Below are positions 33,046-41,730 of a DNA stretch of 64,000 nt, one piece after another. The position numbers were made by a program, and so were the translations under genes. Where the stretch lies: assembly GCA_013140975.1 (NCBI GenBank), contig JABFRV010000041.1:82164-146163 (forward strand), written 5' to 3'. The notes beneath the pieces were generated by a model. It worked only from the letters and a program-made list of their open reading frames with translations. It was not told the origin of the DNA and made no database searches. Position 1 is the first letter of the stretch. Every line of letters starts with the position of its first letter. This stretch comes from Saprospiraceae bacterium (GTDB lineage: Bacteria; Bacteroidota; Bacteroidia; Chitinophagales; Saprospiraceae).

Positions 33046-33756
33046 CTAATGAGCGTAAGATGTCATTATTGGTTCAGTGTCTGAAGCTATCTGCCCATCA
33101 ACCAAGGTTATCACTCTCCTTGCTCTGTCAATAACTCTTTGGTCATGGGTTGAGAATAAAAATGTTATATTTTCTTCCTTATTAAGTTTGTTCATGATGT
33201 CAAGTAAATTGGATGCTGATTTAGAATCGAGGTTTGCAGTTGGTTCATCTGCAAGAATAAACTGTGGCTTGCTAGCCAGAGCTCGTGCCACAGCTACTCT
33301 TTGTTGTTGACCTCCGGAAAGTTCGCTTGGCCTTCGTTCTATCTGCTCCTCAAGATCTACCTGTCTGAATAATTGTTTTATTCTTTCGTCTCTTTCATTT
33401 TTACTTATGCCTTGCAACAACATAATAAATTCAGCATTTTCTCTTGCCGTTAGCACAGGTATCAGATTAAACGATTGAAATACAAATCCGATATTGTGCA
33501 ATCTGAAATCTATAAGTTTTCCAGGACTGAGTTTGGTAATATCTGTTCCATTGATTACAATCTGTCCTTCATCAGGTTTATCAAGTCCTCCAATGAGATT
33601 GAGCAACGTAGTCTTTCCTGATCCTGATGGCCCAACCAAAGCCGTAAACTCACCACGCCTAATGTGTAAGTGGAGGTTTTTAATTGCATACACAGGAATC
33701 GTAGTAGGGTTATAAACTCTACTGATGTTATGAGTATCTATAACTATGTCATTCAT
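33046..33756 (-). CDS. ABC transporter ATPase, LolD/MacB-type
   Basis: This 236-residue ATP-binding subunit has Walker A GPSGSGKTT (about residue 39), the signature LSGGQQQR, Walker B FILADEP and the downstream H-loop STHD. The sequence matches the MacB/LolD/FtsE group, which work with FtsX-type permeases. It is flanked by two FtsX permease genes and an outer-membrane protein, all in the same direction with gaps below 20 bases. The likely job is to power extraction of a substrate from the inner membrane. Confidence 0.88.
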   Translation of the reverse strand: MNDIVIDTHNISRVYNPTTIPVYAIKNLHLHIRRGEFTALVGPSGSGKTTLLNLIGGLDKPDEGQIVINGTDITKLSPGKLIDFRLHNIGFVFQSFNLIPVLTARENAEFIMLLQGISKNERDERIKQLFRQVDLEEQIERRPSELSGGQQQRVAVARALASKPQFILADEPTANLDSKSASNLLDIMNKLNKEENITFLFSTHDQRVIDRARRVITLVDGQIASDTEPIMTSYAH

Positions 33757-33772
33757 TTTATCAATTTATGAA

Positions 33773-34987
33773 TCAGTTTTTAAGAGCATCAATCGGTTTC
33801 ATATTTATTGCTTTCAAGGCTGGTATAATACTCGAGAGCAAGGCTGTAACAACAACAATAATCAAGACCGGAAGTAATTTTTCAGCTGGAAATGAGGGAT
33901 AAATTATGACCTTGAAACCAAAGCTACTCAAGACATCTTCACCCATACCTGAAAGATTTAAACCGTTTTTATTGAAATATACTGACAAAAGCCATCCTAT
34001 TAGTAAACCAAGGGGCGCACCACCAAGCGTAAGAAATACTGTTTCCAACAAAACCAAAAAAAATATTCTTATTCTGCTGGCACCAAGTGCAGCAATCATA
34101 CCGATTTCTCTTGTACGCTCCATTATAGCCATCAACATGGTGTTGAGTATTCCAAAAGCAAGTGCAATCATGATAATAATCAAAATGATGTAAGAATAGG
34201 AATCAACAGTTTTTACCATAAATTCTGTTTCCGGAGAAATTTCCTTCCAGGTTTCAACTTTCAGATTTGGCAAAAGGCTCTTAAGTTTACTTGCAACCAG
34301 ATCAACTGCTTTGTCATCATTGAGTTTTAATCCAATTTCATGGATTTGTCCGGGCAATCCTAACAATTCACTCAGTTCAGATCCTGAAACATAAATCAAT
34401 CTTTCATCCACTGGCGCATTCGTGCTTTGATAGATTGATGAAACTCTGAATGCCGATGACACAAGATTATTTGTTGTATCATTAAACATAAGCACCAGCT
34501 TGGATCCGATTTTAAGTTTCATTTTATCCGCAAGCTTTTTACCAATGATGACCTGATTTCTTTTATAAGAGGTTAAATCGTTTCCTTCTTTAATTTTTTG
34601 CTTCAATGAAGAATAGCTGAATTCTGTAGCGGTATCAATTCCAAACACCTGGACTCCTGCAGTACCAGTCGGAGTTGACATCATACCATTCACTAAAGTT
34701 CTTTTATTTATTTGAATGATTTCCGGAATATTTCGAAGTATCTTAAATATTTCTGTTGTATCTCCAATAATAAATTTTGATTCATTTTCATCAGAAAAAT
34801 TTGGGTGATGAAGTTGAATATGTCCTGTTTCTTCATCAATGACTGTTCGAATCCTGCTAACCAGCATGCCTTCATACAAAGCCAACACAGCTATACCTGC
34901 CAATAAACCTAAAGTTATCGACATCATAATAACCAAGCTTCTGGCTTTATGCCTCCAAATATTCCGCCATGCCATTACTACAAGCAT
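33773..34987 (-). CDS. FtsX/LolC-type ABC permease, second copy
   Basis: This permease of 404 residues has an N-terminal transmembrane helix (about 16-38), a large periplasmic domain (40-265) and three transmembrane helices near 275-295, 320-345 and 365-395. The AMERTREIGMIAALGASRIRIFF region after the second helix is the family coupling motif. Together with the next permease (34998-36215) and the LolD-like ATPase, it should form a LolCDE-like complex. The order permease-permease-ATPase is the reverse of MacB, where the two are fused. Confidence 0.83.
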   Translation of the reverse strand: MLVVMAWRNIWRHKARSLVIMMSITLGLLAGIAVLALYEGMLVSRIRTVIDEETGHIQLHHPNFSDENESKFIIGDTTEIFKILRNIPEIIQINKRTLVNGMMSTPTGTAGVQVFGIDTATEFSYSSLKQKIKEGNDLTSYKRNQVIIGKKLADKMKLKIGSKLVLMFNDTTNNLVSSAFRVSSIYQSTNAPVDERLIYVSGSELSELLGLPGQIHEIGLKLNDDKAVDLVASKLKSLLPNLKVETWKEISPETEFMVKTVDSYSYIILIIIMIALAFGILNTMLMAIMERTREIGMIAALGASRIRIFFLVLLETVFLTLGGAPLGLLIGWLLSVYFNKNGLNLSGMGEDVLSSFGFKVIIYPSFPAEKLLPVLIIVVVTALLSSIIPALKAINMKPIDALKN

Positions 34988-34997
34988 ACTATTTAAT

Positions 34998-36215
34998 TTA
35001 TCTTTTCATCGATGTGGTAGGATCGAGTATTATTATTTTATATACCGGATAAAGCGACAATAATAAACCTATAATCAGAACTGTAAACCCTTGATTATAA
35101 AAAATTGCCGCGTTTGTTGATGTTGGAAAGACAGCTTCAAAACCAAATCTTTCATAAATAACTGCTATTTCTCCACCCATTACCAAAGGTTTTTTATTGA
35201 AATAATAAATGATAGGAATACTTGCCAACAAACCTAAAAGACATCCTCCCATAACTGTCAGAACTGATTCTATAATAATGATTAGGGATAGCTTGGTTTT
35301 ATTCATTCCAATAGCGACAAGCATTCCCAATTCATATTTTCGTTCTACCATCATCATAAGAAGAGTACCAAAAATTCCAAAGCTAACCAGCAAATAAAGT
35401 ATCCCCTGAATGTATTTCATACTTCTGGTATCAGACTCAATGTGTTGCTTAACATCAGGAATCATAGTTTCCCAACTCATGACTTCGTATTCACTACTTA
35501 TTTTTTGCTGAATCGCATCAACAGATTCCTTCAATGCTTTAGGATTTTTTAATGACACTACTAGTGAAGTTGATAATCCTTCGGCACTGAATAGTTCGGC
35601 AGCAGCCGGCAAACTAAGATATATGATTTGATTGTTTAATTCAGGTGAACCAAATCTCAATAAGCCTTTCACTTCAAACATTCCTGCTGCAGTGGCTCCA
35701 TGATATCCTTGCCCTATGAGATAAACGGTGTCATTAATTTCTGCCTTTATACGATCGGCTAATCCTTCAGAAAGCAAAACTCCTTTGTCTCCATCAGCCA
35801 GATATGATCCTTTAATGATTTTATCTTTCAGAGATGTAACCAGATTCTCTTTTTCAGGATCTATGCCTACCACCATGCATCCTTTCGTATTTTTATTGGT
35901 AGATATCAGACCAAATGTCTCAAGTCTTGGTGTACCACCTGAAACATTTTCAATACTGAGCAAAGGAGCGTTAACTTTTTCATTGTAAGCCATACTGTTA
36001 TCAAGTACCTGCTCATCCCAATATCCTTTCTTGCGCACCTGAATATATCCGGTATAGAAACTAACAACATTTTTTACAAGATTGTCAAATATACCATCCT
36101 TCAGACTCGTTGTAAAAACAGATAATATTACAGCAAAAAAAACAGCAGCCATGGTAATGGCTGTTCGGTTTTTATTCCTCCAAAGATTTTTCCACGCAAG
36201 ACTGATCAACCACAC
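34998..36215 (-). CDS. FtsX/LolC-type ABC permease, first copy
   Basis: This 405-residue permease has the same layout as its neighbour: an N-terminal helix after MWLISLAWKNLWRNKNRT, a periplasmic domain to residue 265, and helices near 275-295, 320-345 and 370-395. VERKYELGMLVAIGMNKTKLSLIIII is the coupling motif. The stop of the preceding LolA-like gene overlaps its start by one base. The two permeases are clearly diverged, so they are a heterodimer as in LolC/LolE, and not a recent tandem duplication. Confidence 0.82.
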   Translation of the reverse strand: MWLISLAWKNLWRNKNRTAITMAAVFFAVILSVFTTSLKDGIFDNLVKNVVSFYTGYIQVRKKGYWDEQVLDNSMAYNEKVNAPLLSIENVSGGTPRLETFGLISTNKNTKGCMVVGIDPEKENLVTSLKDKIIKGSYLADGDKGVLLSEGLADRIKAEINDTVYLIGQGYHGATAAGMFEVKGLLRFGSPELNNQIIYLSLPAAAELFSAEGLSTSLVVSLKNPKALKESVDAIQQKISSEYEVMSWETMIPDVKQHIESDTRSMKYIQGILYLLVSFGIFGTLLMMMVERKYELGMLVAIGMNKTKLSLIIIIESVLTVMGGCLLGLLASIPIIYYFNKKPLVMGGEIAVIYERFGFEAVFPTSTNAAIFYNQGFTVLIIGLLLSLYPVYKIIILDPTTSMKR

Positions 36216-36970
36216 TATTTTAATAATTTCATTGTATTCAGATTGAAAAAGTCATCGTTGATCGGTTGATCAAAAACAATATTATTGTAGATCATTTCTG
36301 TCTTATGACCTTTTTTATCAACAGGTATCATTTCAAATCTTGAAGGTATTACTCTGCCTCCTATCAATTTGGGATCATAACCATTCATTATATTAATCAA
36401 TACTCCATCTTCATCATATAAACGCATATGTAGCTCAATATAATCCTTTTTATCTATACAGGATATCACTTTACCCCACACAACTGCGGAACCTTGTTTG
36501 GGTGTCATTTCAATTGTGTAACAAGAGCGGCTTCCGATAATTGTATCCCCGATGAGTTTATGTGTATAATCATGGATAACAGAAGATTCTTTGACAAGAT
36601 CGTCATTGGTAAAATCGGTACCCATCCAGCTTTGGTTCATCATAGATGGTGGAAGCTTGATTACTCTTTCGAGTGTAGGATACCAATTCCAAACTTCTTT
36701 TTTCCGTTTGAGAAATGAAACACCTTTATCCTTTGCAGGCGACGTAATAAGTACCATTGAAAAATCAGAACCCTTTGACCACACTTTAATTTGCATGGAT
36801 CTTTTCCATGTCGGACGAATGGTATTAATGGTCATTTCCATTTTGGCCGTAACGCCTCTCATTTTTTCATCTGCTTTTTTCACAATAGAAAGAGCATCCT
36901 GCGAAAATCCCTGAACGTTTACCATTAAAAAAATAACAACTAGACTCCTAACCCAAAACTTTACCATCAT
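36215..36970 (-). CDS. LolA-like outer-membrane lipoprotein-sorting protein
   Basis: A signal peptide (residues 1-24) is followed by a LolA/LppX-type half-barrel: RGVTAKMEMTINTIRPTWKRSM, then FLKRKKEVWNWYPTLERVIKLPPSMMNQSWMGTDFTNDD, seen as the central part. This is the DUF-type annotated outer membrane lipoprotein-sorting protein, and it carries a hydrophobic ligand across the periplasm. It heads the operon with the two permeases, ATPase and outer-membrane protein, so the whole unit probably moves a lipid or lipoprotein outward. Confidence 0.78.
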   Translation of the reverse strand: MMVKFWVRSLVVIFLMVNVQGFSQDALSIVKKADEKMRGVTAKMEMTINTIRPTWKRSMQIKVWSKGSDFSMVLITSPAKDKGVSFLKRKKEVWNWYPTLERVIKLPPSMMNQSWMGTDFTNDDLVKESSVIHDYTHKLIGDTIIGSRSCYTIEMTPKQGSAVVWGKVISCIDKKDYIELHMRLYDEDGVLINIMNGYDPKLIGGRVIPSRFEMIPVDKKGHKTEMIYNNIVFDQPINDDFFNLNTMKLLK

Positions 36971-37091
36971 TGTAAAATATTAAAGGATGTTGATTATACT
37001 CCTAAAAATCCAACAAATAGGAAGTGAAAGAAGTTTCTGTTTTGATTCAGTATTATTTGTCAGTGCAAGTAAAAATAATTGAATTCTTTAA

Positions 37092-37407
37092 TTAAGTTCA
37101 GAAATTTCTCCATATAACGGATATCCTGGTTATTACTTATCTGACGTAACAACTCCTAGTTATTGGCCACTTAATAATAATTGCAACCCAATTTCTACAT
37201 TGTGTAATGTAAGGCCAAGTGCAGAGTATAATGGACTGTATTTTACTGATCTTAATGGCAATAAAACTACTGAAGCCATAGCTGTAAAAAATACAAATAT
37301 CATTACAAGACTATTTAAATACAAATTTCGATAATGAATATGTGAAAAGAGTATTGAAGCTCCATTACAAAGTTGGTATGTTCAAAGACCATACGTTTAA
37401 AAAATAG
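37092..37407 (+). pseudogene. Debris of two lost genes
   Basis: Two overlapping coding-like fragments have no starts. Frame 37092-37334 reads SPYNGYPGYYLSDVTTPSYW and later CNVRPSAEYNGLYFTDLNG, like part of an exported repeat protein. Frame 37330-37407 reads DNEYVKRVLKLHYKVGMFKD and ends HTFKK, like the C-terminus of a glycoside hydrolase family 3 protein. The rest of 36971-37091 shows nothing. The identification is tentative. Confidence 0.4.
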
Positions 37408-37415
37408 AAACAACA

Positions 37416-38294
37416 CTATTCATTCGGCTCTATATGTATTAATACATGCCCGATTTGAGGTATCTCTTGTCGTAAGAGGTCTTTTAGTTTGTGTGCAATA
37501 TCATGTCCTGCTCTAACCGATAGTTCAGCATCAACTATCGCATGAAGGTCAACATGATATTGCATACCCGCTTTTCTGACAAAACATTTTTCTGTATCGA
37601 TGATGCCATCAACTTTAAGTGCAACCTCTCTGATCTCTTGAATTAAATCATCATAAACATGCTCATCCATGATTTCACCCAATGCTGGTCTAAATATTAA
37701 AAAGCTATTATAAAAAATAAATCCTGCAGCAAATAATGCAGCCCAATCATCGGCTGATTCATATCCTTTACCAAGAATAAGTGCAATTGAAATACCAATG
37801 AATGCTGCAACAGAGGTTATTGCATCGCTTCTATGATGCCAGGCGTCAGCTTTGAGTGATGAACTATTGGTTTCTTTACTATTTCTTATAACTATTCTGT
37901 ATGAAATTTCTTTCCAAATAATAATTATTCCTAGTACTATAAGTGTCCAGGTTTTTGGTAAGTCATGCGGAGTTCTAATGTTGAGAATGCTCTCATAAGC
38001 TATTACTGTAGCTGATGCCATTAGAAAACCAACTACTAAAAACGTAATTAAAGGCTCAGCTTTCCCATGTCCATAAGGATGGTTTTCATCTGCTGGTCTA
38101 TTAGAGTATTTTATACCAAATAAAACTAAAAAAGAAGCAAATACATCTGAAGTCGACTCTATAGCATCAGCAATTAAAGCAAATGAATTTCCAAAGTATC
38201 CGGCTAATCCTTTAACTATAGCCAGACAAGAATTTCCAATGATACTGAAATATACGGATTTTACAGCTTTTTGCTCATTCGTTTTAGGCATCAT
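37416..38294 (-). CDS. Cation diffusion facilitator transporter (CDF, ZitB/FieF-like)
   Basis: This metal-ion/proton antiporter exports divalent cations such as zinc, iron or cadmium. The 292-residue protein has six transmembrane helices. Metal-site residues are visible in ALIADAIESTSDVFAS (Asp pair in helix 2) and ADAWHHRSDA (His and Asp in helix 5). A C-terminal cytosolic domain with EKCFVRKAGMQYHVDLHAIVDAEL and GHVLIHIEPNE forms the dimerisation ferredoxin-like fold. It is divergent from a Crp-type regulator, and arsenic and mercury-type genes follow nearby. Confidence 0.88.
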   Translation of the reverse strand: MMPKTNEQKAVKSVYFSIIGNSCLAIVKGLAGYFGNSFALIADAIESTSDVFASFLVLFGIKYSNRPADENHPYGHGKAEPLITFLVVGFLMASATVIAYESILNIRTPHDLPKTWTLIVLGIIIIWKEISYRIVIRNSKETNSSSLKADAWHHRSDAITSVAAFIGISIALILGKGYESADDWAALFAAGFIFYNSFLIFRPALGEIMDEHVYDDLIQEIREVALKVDGIIDTEKCFVRKAGMQYHVDLHAIVDAELSVRAGHDIAHKLKDLLRQEIPQIGHVLIHIEPNE

Positions 38295-38568
38295 TGTGAC
38301 TAACTGGTATTTAAGAATAACTTACAAGAATCAGTATTTATAAGCCAAATGTAATGGAATATTTAATAATGAGTTCTTGTTGTTCTAATATAAGGCATTT
38401 TGGGCTTGGCATCAAAGCGATGGGGGTCCAAATTCTTTTGGCTTTATAAAATGAAGTGCTTCTATAAATCATTTTCCGCCAGGTAATGATAAGAAATGCA
38501 AGGCTCATTTCATACAAAATGCAATGAGCCTGCCATGCTACCGCGACATTTAACCAACAAAAAAACAT

Positions 38569-38576
38569 TACCTTTG
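38569..38576 (+). promoter_or_regulatory. Probable -7 box of the Crp-type regulator gene; hairpin upstream
   Basis: TACCTTTG (38569-38576) fits the Bacteroidota TAnnTTTG box, 23 bases before the GTG start; the -33 TTTG is not clear. In the same 305-base gap (38295-38599), AGGCTCAT (38501-38508) is complementary to ATGAGCCT (38524-38531), a hairpin or operator between two divergent genes. No gene is seen in the gap. Confidence 0.45.
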
Positions 38577-38599
38577 ACAAGAAATTATAGAATAACAAA

Positions 38600-39172
38600 G
38601 TGGACAAATTCAAACAGTTTTTAAAAAATATAGCACCAATTACAGATAAAGAATTTGCAGACAGCATTTCTGTATTTACAGAATTACATTTAAAGAAAGG
38701 CGATTTTTTTGTAAAACAAGACAAGATTTGTCGAAACATTGCATTTATAGTAAGTGGAACGATAAGGATCTATTATATCAATCAAAAATCGGAGGAAACT
38801 ACCTATAGCTTCTGCCAGGAAAATTGTTTAACCACTTCTTTTAAAAGTTTTATTTTTCAAACTCCCAGTCAATTGACTTTACAAGCATTAGAAAACACGG
38901 TCTTGCTTACGATTGATTATGATAAATTAAATGTATTGTATAAAGATTATCCGATTTGGCAAAATATCGGAAGGATTATTACACAGAATGAATTTTTAAA
39001 TATGGAAAAATATGCTTCCGTATTAAATAACGAAACGGCGAAAGAAAAATATTTACGCCTTTTAAAAGAACAACCCAACATACTCCAGAAAGCAAGTATT
39101 GAAGATATTGCATCCTATCTTGGCATCACAAGAAGAACATTATCAAGAATACGTCAGGAAATCTCAAAATAA
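38600..39172 (+). CDS. Crp/Fnr family transcriptional regulator
   Basis: This 190-residue regulator starts at GTG 38600. It has a cyclic-nucleotide-binding-type fold (residues 10-120, GDFFVKQDKICRNIAFIVSGTIRIYYI) but without an obvious phosphate-binding cassette, so its ligand is probably not cAMP. It ends in a helix-turn-helix IEDIASYLGITRRTLSRIRQEI. A 14-bp palindrome, AGGACATTTGTCCT, lies 8 bases after its stop and in front of the arsenite methyltransferase gene, a good operator candidate. Confidence 0.85.
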   Translation: MDKFKQFLKNIAPITDKEFADSISVFTELHLKKGDFFVKQDKICRNIAFIVSGTIRIYYINQKSEETTYSFCQENCLTTSFKSFIFQTPSQLTLQALENTVLLTIDYDKLNVLYKDYPIWQNIGRIITQNEFLNMEKYASVLNNETAKEKYLRLLKEQPNILQKASIEDIASYLGITRRTLSRIRQEISK

Positions 39173-39179
39173 TCATTTG

Positions 39180-39193
39180 AGGACATTTGTCCT
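39180..39193. promoter_or_regulatory. Palindromic operator candidate before arsM
   Basis: AGGACATTTGTCCT is an inverted repeat of 6 bases around a 2-base centre, typical in size for Crp/Fnr sites. It lies between the regulator and the arsM start (39253), 60 bases upstream of the latter. Confidence 0.5.
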
Positions 39194-39252
39194 TGTTAAC
39201 CCTTGAAAGTTATCTCAATTTTGCGTTATCATTCACAATTAAACAATGTAAA

Positions 39253-40086
39253 ATGGATAACAATCAAATTCAAAAAAATGTAAAAAGTGCTTACGCTGAT
39301 ATTGTCAGGCGAAATACCAAAAAATCTATCTTGCCGGGCATTTTTCAATGCTGCAACCCAAAGGAAATAGCCACAGCCATTGGTAAAAAAATTGGGTATA
39401 GTGAAGAGGACCTTAAGAATGTTCCCGAAGATTCCAATCTAGGAATTGGTTGTGGAAACCCTACTGCCTTAGCTTCCATTAAAAAAGGGGAAACTATTTT
39501 AGACCTTGGTTCGGGTGCAGGCTTTGACTGTTTTTTGGCTTCGAGAGAAACAGGCGAAACAGGCAAGGTTATTGGTGTGGACATTACACCGGAAATGGTA
39601 ACACAAGCCAAAAAAAATGCAGAAAAAGCCAATTATAAAAATGTAGAATTCAAAGTTGGTGAAATAGAAAATTTACCTGTTGAAAACAATAGCATTGATT
39701 TGATAATTTCAAATTGTGTCATCAACTTATCGAATCAAAAAGAACAAGTTTTTAAAGAGGCATATAGAGTTCTAAAACCAACCGGCCGAATCATGATTTC
39801 GGATATTATTTTACTGAATGATTTACCCGATTATGTAAAAAATTCTGTAGCAGGACACATTGCTTGTCTTGCAGGAGCAGTACGTAAAGAAGATTACATT
39901 CAAGCAATTGAAAAAGCTGGATTTACTGACATAAGCATTGATAAACAAGCAGCTTTCCCTATAGAATTGATGATGAATGACCCAATTGCCGAAAAAATTG
40001 TACGAGAAAATAATCTTTCAGAAAAAGAAATCAAAGACATTACAAATTCTATTGCCAGCATTTCAATTCGTGCTAAAAAATCCTAA
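39253..40086 (+). CDS. arsM: Arsenite methyltransferase
   Basis: This enzyme adds methyl groups from SAM to arsenite. ATG 39253 is preferred; the frame opens 22 codons earlier. The SAM site is ILDLGSGAGFDCFLASRE (about residue 80), with VIGVDITPEMVTQA and the methyltransferase strand DLIISNCVINLS. The cysteines expected for arsenic binding are in FQCC (about residue 36), IGCGNP, SNCVINL and HIACLAGA. A small MerT-like membrane protein follows 2 bases later. A CDF exporter and a Crp-type regulator lie upstream, forming a metal and metalloid cluster. Confidence 0.87.
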   Translation: MDNNQIQKNVKSAYADIVRRNTKKSILPGIFQCCNPKEIATAIGKKIGYSEEDLKNVPEDSNLGIGCGNPTALASIKKGETILDLGSGAGFDCFLASRETGETGKVIGVDITPEMVTQAKKNAEKANYKNVEFKVGEIENLPVENNSIDLIISNCVINLSNQKEQVFKEAYRVLKPTGRIMISDIILLNDLPDYVKNSVAGHIACLAGAVRKEDYIQAIEKAGFTDISIDKQAAFPIELMMNDPIAEKIVRENNLSEKEIKDITNSIASISIRAKKS

Positions 40087-40088
40087 CA

Positions 40089-40325
40089 ATGAAATCAAAT
40101 TATAAGAAATCTTTATTAGGAAGCATCTTGGCATTCACACTAGGCACAAGTTGTTGTTGGCTTACCTCATTGGCAGCGTGGCTTGGAGGCGCCACATTTT
40201 TAACAGCATTTGCTACATTTATTGGACGCATTAATACAATTGTAATTATCTTCGCGATATTACTATTTGGCCTTGGGATTGTTCAACTTTGGACACACAG
40301 AACAAAAATAAAGAAGCAGAGTTGA
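40089..40325 (+). CDS. Small MerT-like membrane protein
   Basis: This 78-residue protein has two transmembrane segments. It carries a vicinal Cys pair in the first helix, LGTSCCWLTSLAAWLGG (Cys 22-23), resembling the mercuric transporter MerT. The second segment is residues 44-66. It starts 2 bases after the arsM stop and probably serves the same operon, moving a soft metal or metalloid species. A full MerT has three helices, so the role is inferred. Confidence 0.7.
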   Translation: MKSNYKKSLLGSILAFTLGTSCCWLTSLAAWLGGATFLTAFATFIGRINTIVIIFAILLFGLGIVQLWTHRTKIKKQS

Positions 40326-40646
40326 TACAATTAAAAGAACATTACTGTTGACTGCTTATATTTAATCTTGATTTATAGCACTATCAAAAATTCCTTCTTG
40401 GTTTTTACCCATTCTGAAAGACTATAAGATCACTAAAATTAGGTCACTGAAAAAATGCAATTCTGCACTATCAATATATTAAAAAGCTATATTTTCCAAT
40501 ATAAGTAACGAGCAAAAATAAAGTCATAACTATAGTTTATTTTTTAAAATAAATATCACTAAAAGATATGATAGTAATCATATTCTTTGTCATTAATATA
40601 TAATAAGTTTACGTCGAAAAAAAAATTATCTAATAAATTATCGTAA
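40326..40646. other. Intergenic, AT-rich, no gene seen
   Basis: These 321 bases between the MerT-like gene and a lipoprotein gene are AT-rich with poly-A stretches. I see no frame with coding character, no long inverted repeat and no clear promoter pair. Confidence 0.5.
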
Positions 40647-41237
40647 ATGAAAAAATTACTTTTTTTAGCCTGTCTATTCATGATTTTTGCATGTAATGAA
40701 GATTCAACAACACCGGATACTGATACAGAATATTGGGAAATTGTAAGTAACAGAGTTTATGATACAATACCACCTGGCTCTGATAGTTATAGTGCTACCG
40801 TTTTAGAAGGATCGATTAAAATGCGTTATGCATTAAGCCCAGATGAATGGGAGTTTTTATGCAGTTACACAAGCCCGCCAAATAGAATACGAAAAACAGA
40901 TAAAATTCCTATTACTATGGAAGTTTCTATTTTGCAAAATTCTGGCCAGCAGTATTCCGCAAATGGTGATTTTGCCATATTCTTTGACCGCCCGGAAATC
41001 GAACCAGGATTTGTCATAGCACCCATTTCACTAAAGACAGAAACAGGAGTAAATAGTTATATAGCACTTACTCACAGACTTGGGGTTCCTCCTGCTCCTG
41101 CATCTAAGTTGGATGTATTCATAGATGGCAAAGCATTACCTACCGGAGTTAAAGGAGATCGTATCGCTTTTTTAGTTGCTGTTGGAAATGGCCGTAATGT
41201 GGGCTATAAGTATATATATGAGTGGAAGGGGAAGTAG
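40647..41237 (+). CDS. Hypothetical lipoprotein
   Basis: The signal MKKLLFLACLFMIFACNEDS has a lipobox FAC. The 175-residue mature protein is beta-rich (SATVLEGSIKMRYAL, TMEVSILQNSGQQYSANGDFAI, SLKTETGVNSYIALTHRLG) with a Pro-rich turn VPPAPASKLDVFIDGK. I do not recognise a family. It stands alone. Confidence 0.6.
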   Translation: MKKLLFLACLFMIFACNEDSTTPDTDTEYWEIVSNRVYDTIPPGSDSYSATVLEGSIKMRYALSPDEWEFLCSYTSPPNRIRKTDKIPITMEVSILQNSGQQYSANGDFAIFFDRPEIEPGFVIAPISLKTETGVNSYIALTHRLGVPPAPASKLDVFIDGKALPTGVKGDRIAFLVAVGNGRNVGYKYIYEWKGK

Positions 41238-41338
41238 TCTAGTGTAATTACAAGGCAATAATAAAGTAACTTTCAAAATGAGGATAATATTTTATTACTA
41301 ATTGGATATTACAAATTCCTAATGTAAACTTCTTTAAA

Positions 41339-41605
41339 ATGAAAGAATACAAATTTTGTCAAAGCTGCGCGTTTCCCTTAAAAAAAGATGAAAAAGGCGG
41401 CGGAACTGAAAAAGATGGATCAATCAGTAAAAAGTACTGTTCCATGTGTTATGAAAACGGAGTTTTTATAACACCTCCTGAAATCGATACACCGGAAAAA
41501 ATGCAAAAATTCTGCATTCAAGAAATGAAAAAGAGCGGAATAAACAGCATACTTGCATGGCTGGCAACCAGAACCATTCCAAGCTTGGAAAGATGGAAAA
41601 AATAA
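41339..41605 (+). CDS. Small zinc-ribbon protein (PF12674-like)
   Basis: This 88-residue protein has a two-pair Cys zinc ribbon: CQSC (residues 7-10) and CSMC (residues 34-37), in the order KFCQSCAFPLKKDEKGGGTE and KKYCSMCYENGVF. This matches the putative zinc ribbon domain often found in small Bacteroidota proteins. The C-terminal helix ends SLERWKK. The biochemical role is unknown. It is followed 125 bases later by a GNAT acetyltransferase gene on the same strand. Confidence 0.75.
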   Translation: MKEYKFCQSCAFPLKKDEKGGGTEKDGSISKKYCSMCYENGVFITPPEIDTPEKMQKFCIQEMKKSGINSILAWLATRTIPSLERWKK

Positions 41606-41730
41606 AAAACCTGGCAAAATCAGAAGTAAGCTATTTTTAAAAAATCCAAACATTAAGTTATGGTGTAAGAAACAAATAGCAACTTATCTGTTTATACTTG
41701 CTGAACAATATTTTGAATACATAATAAAGT

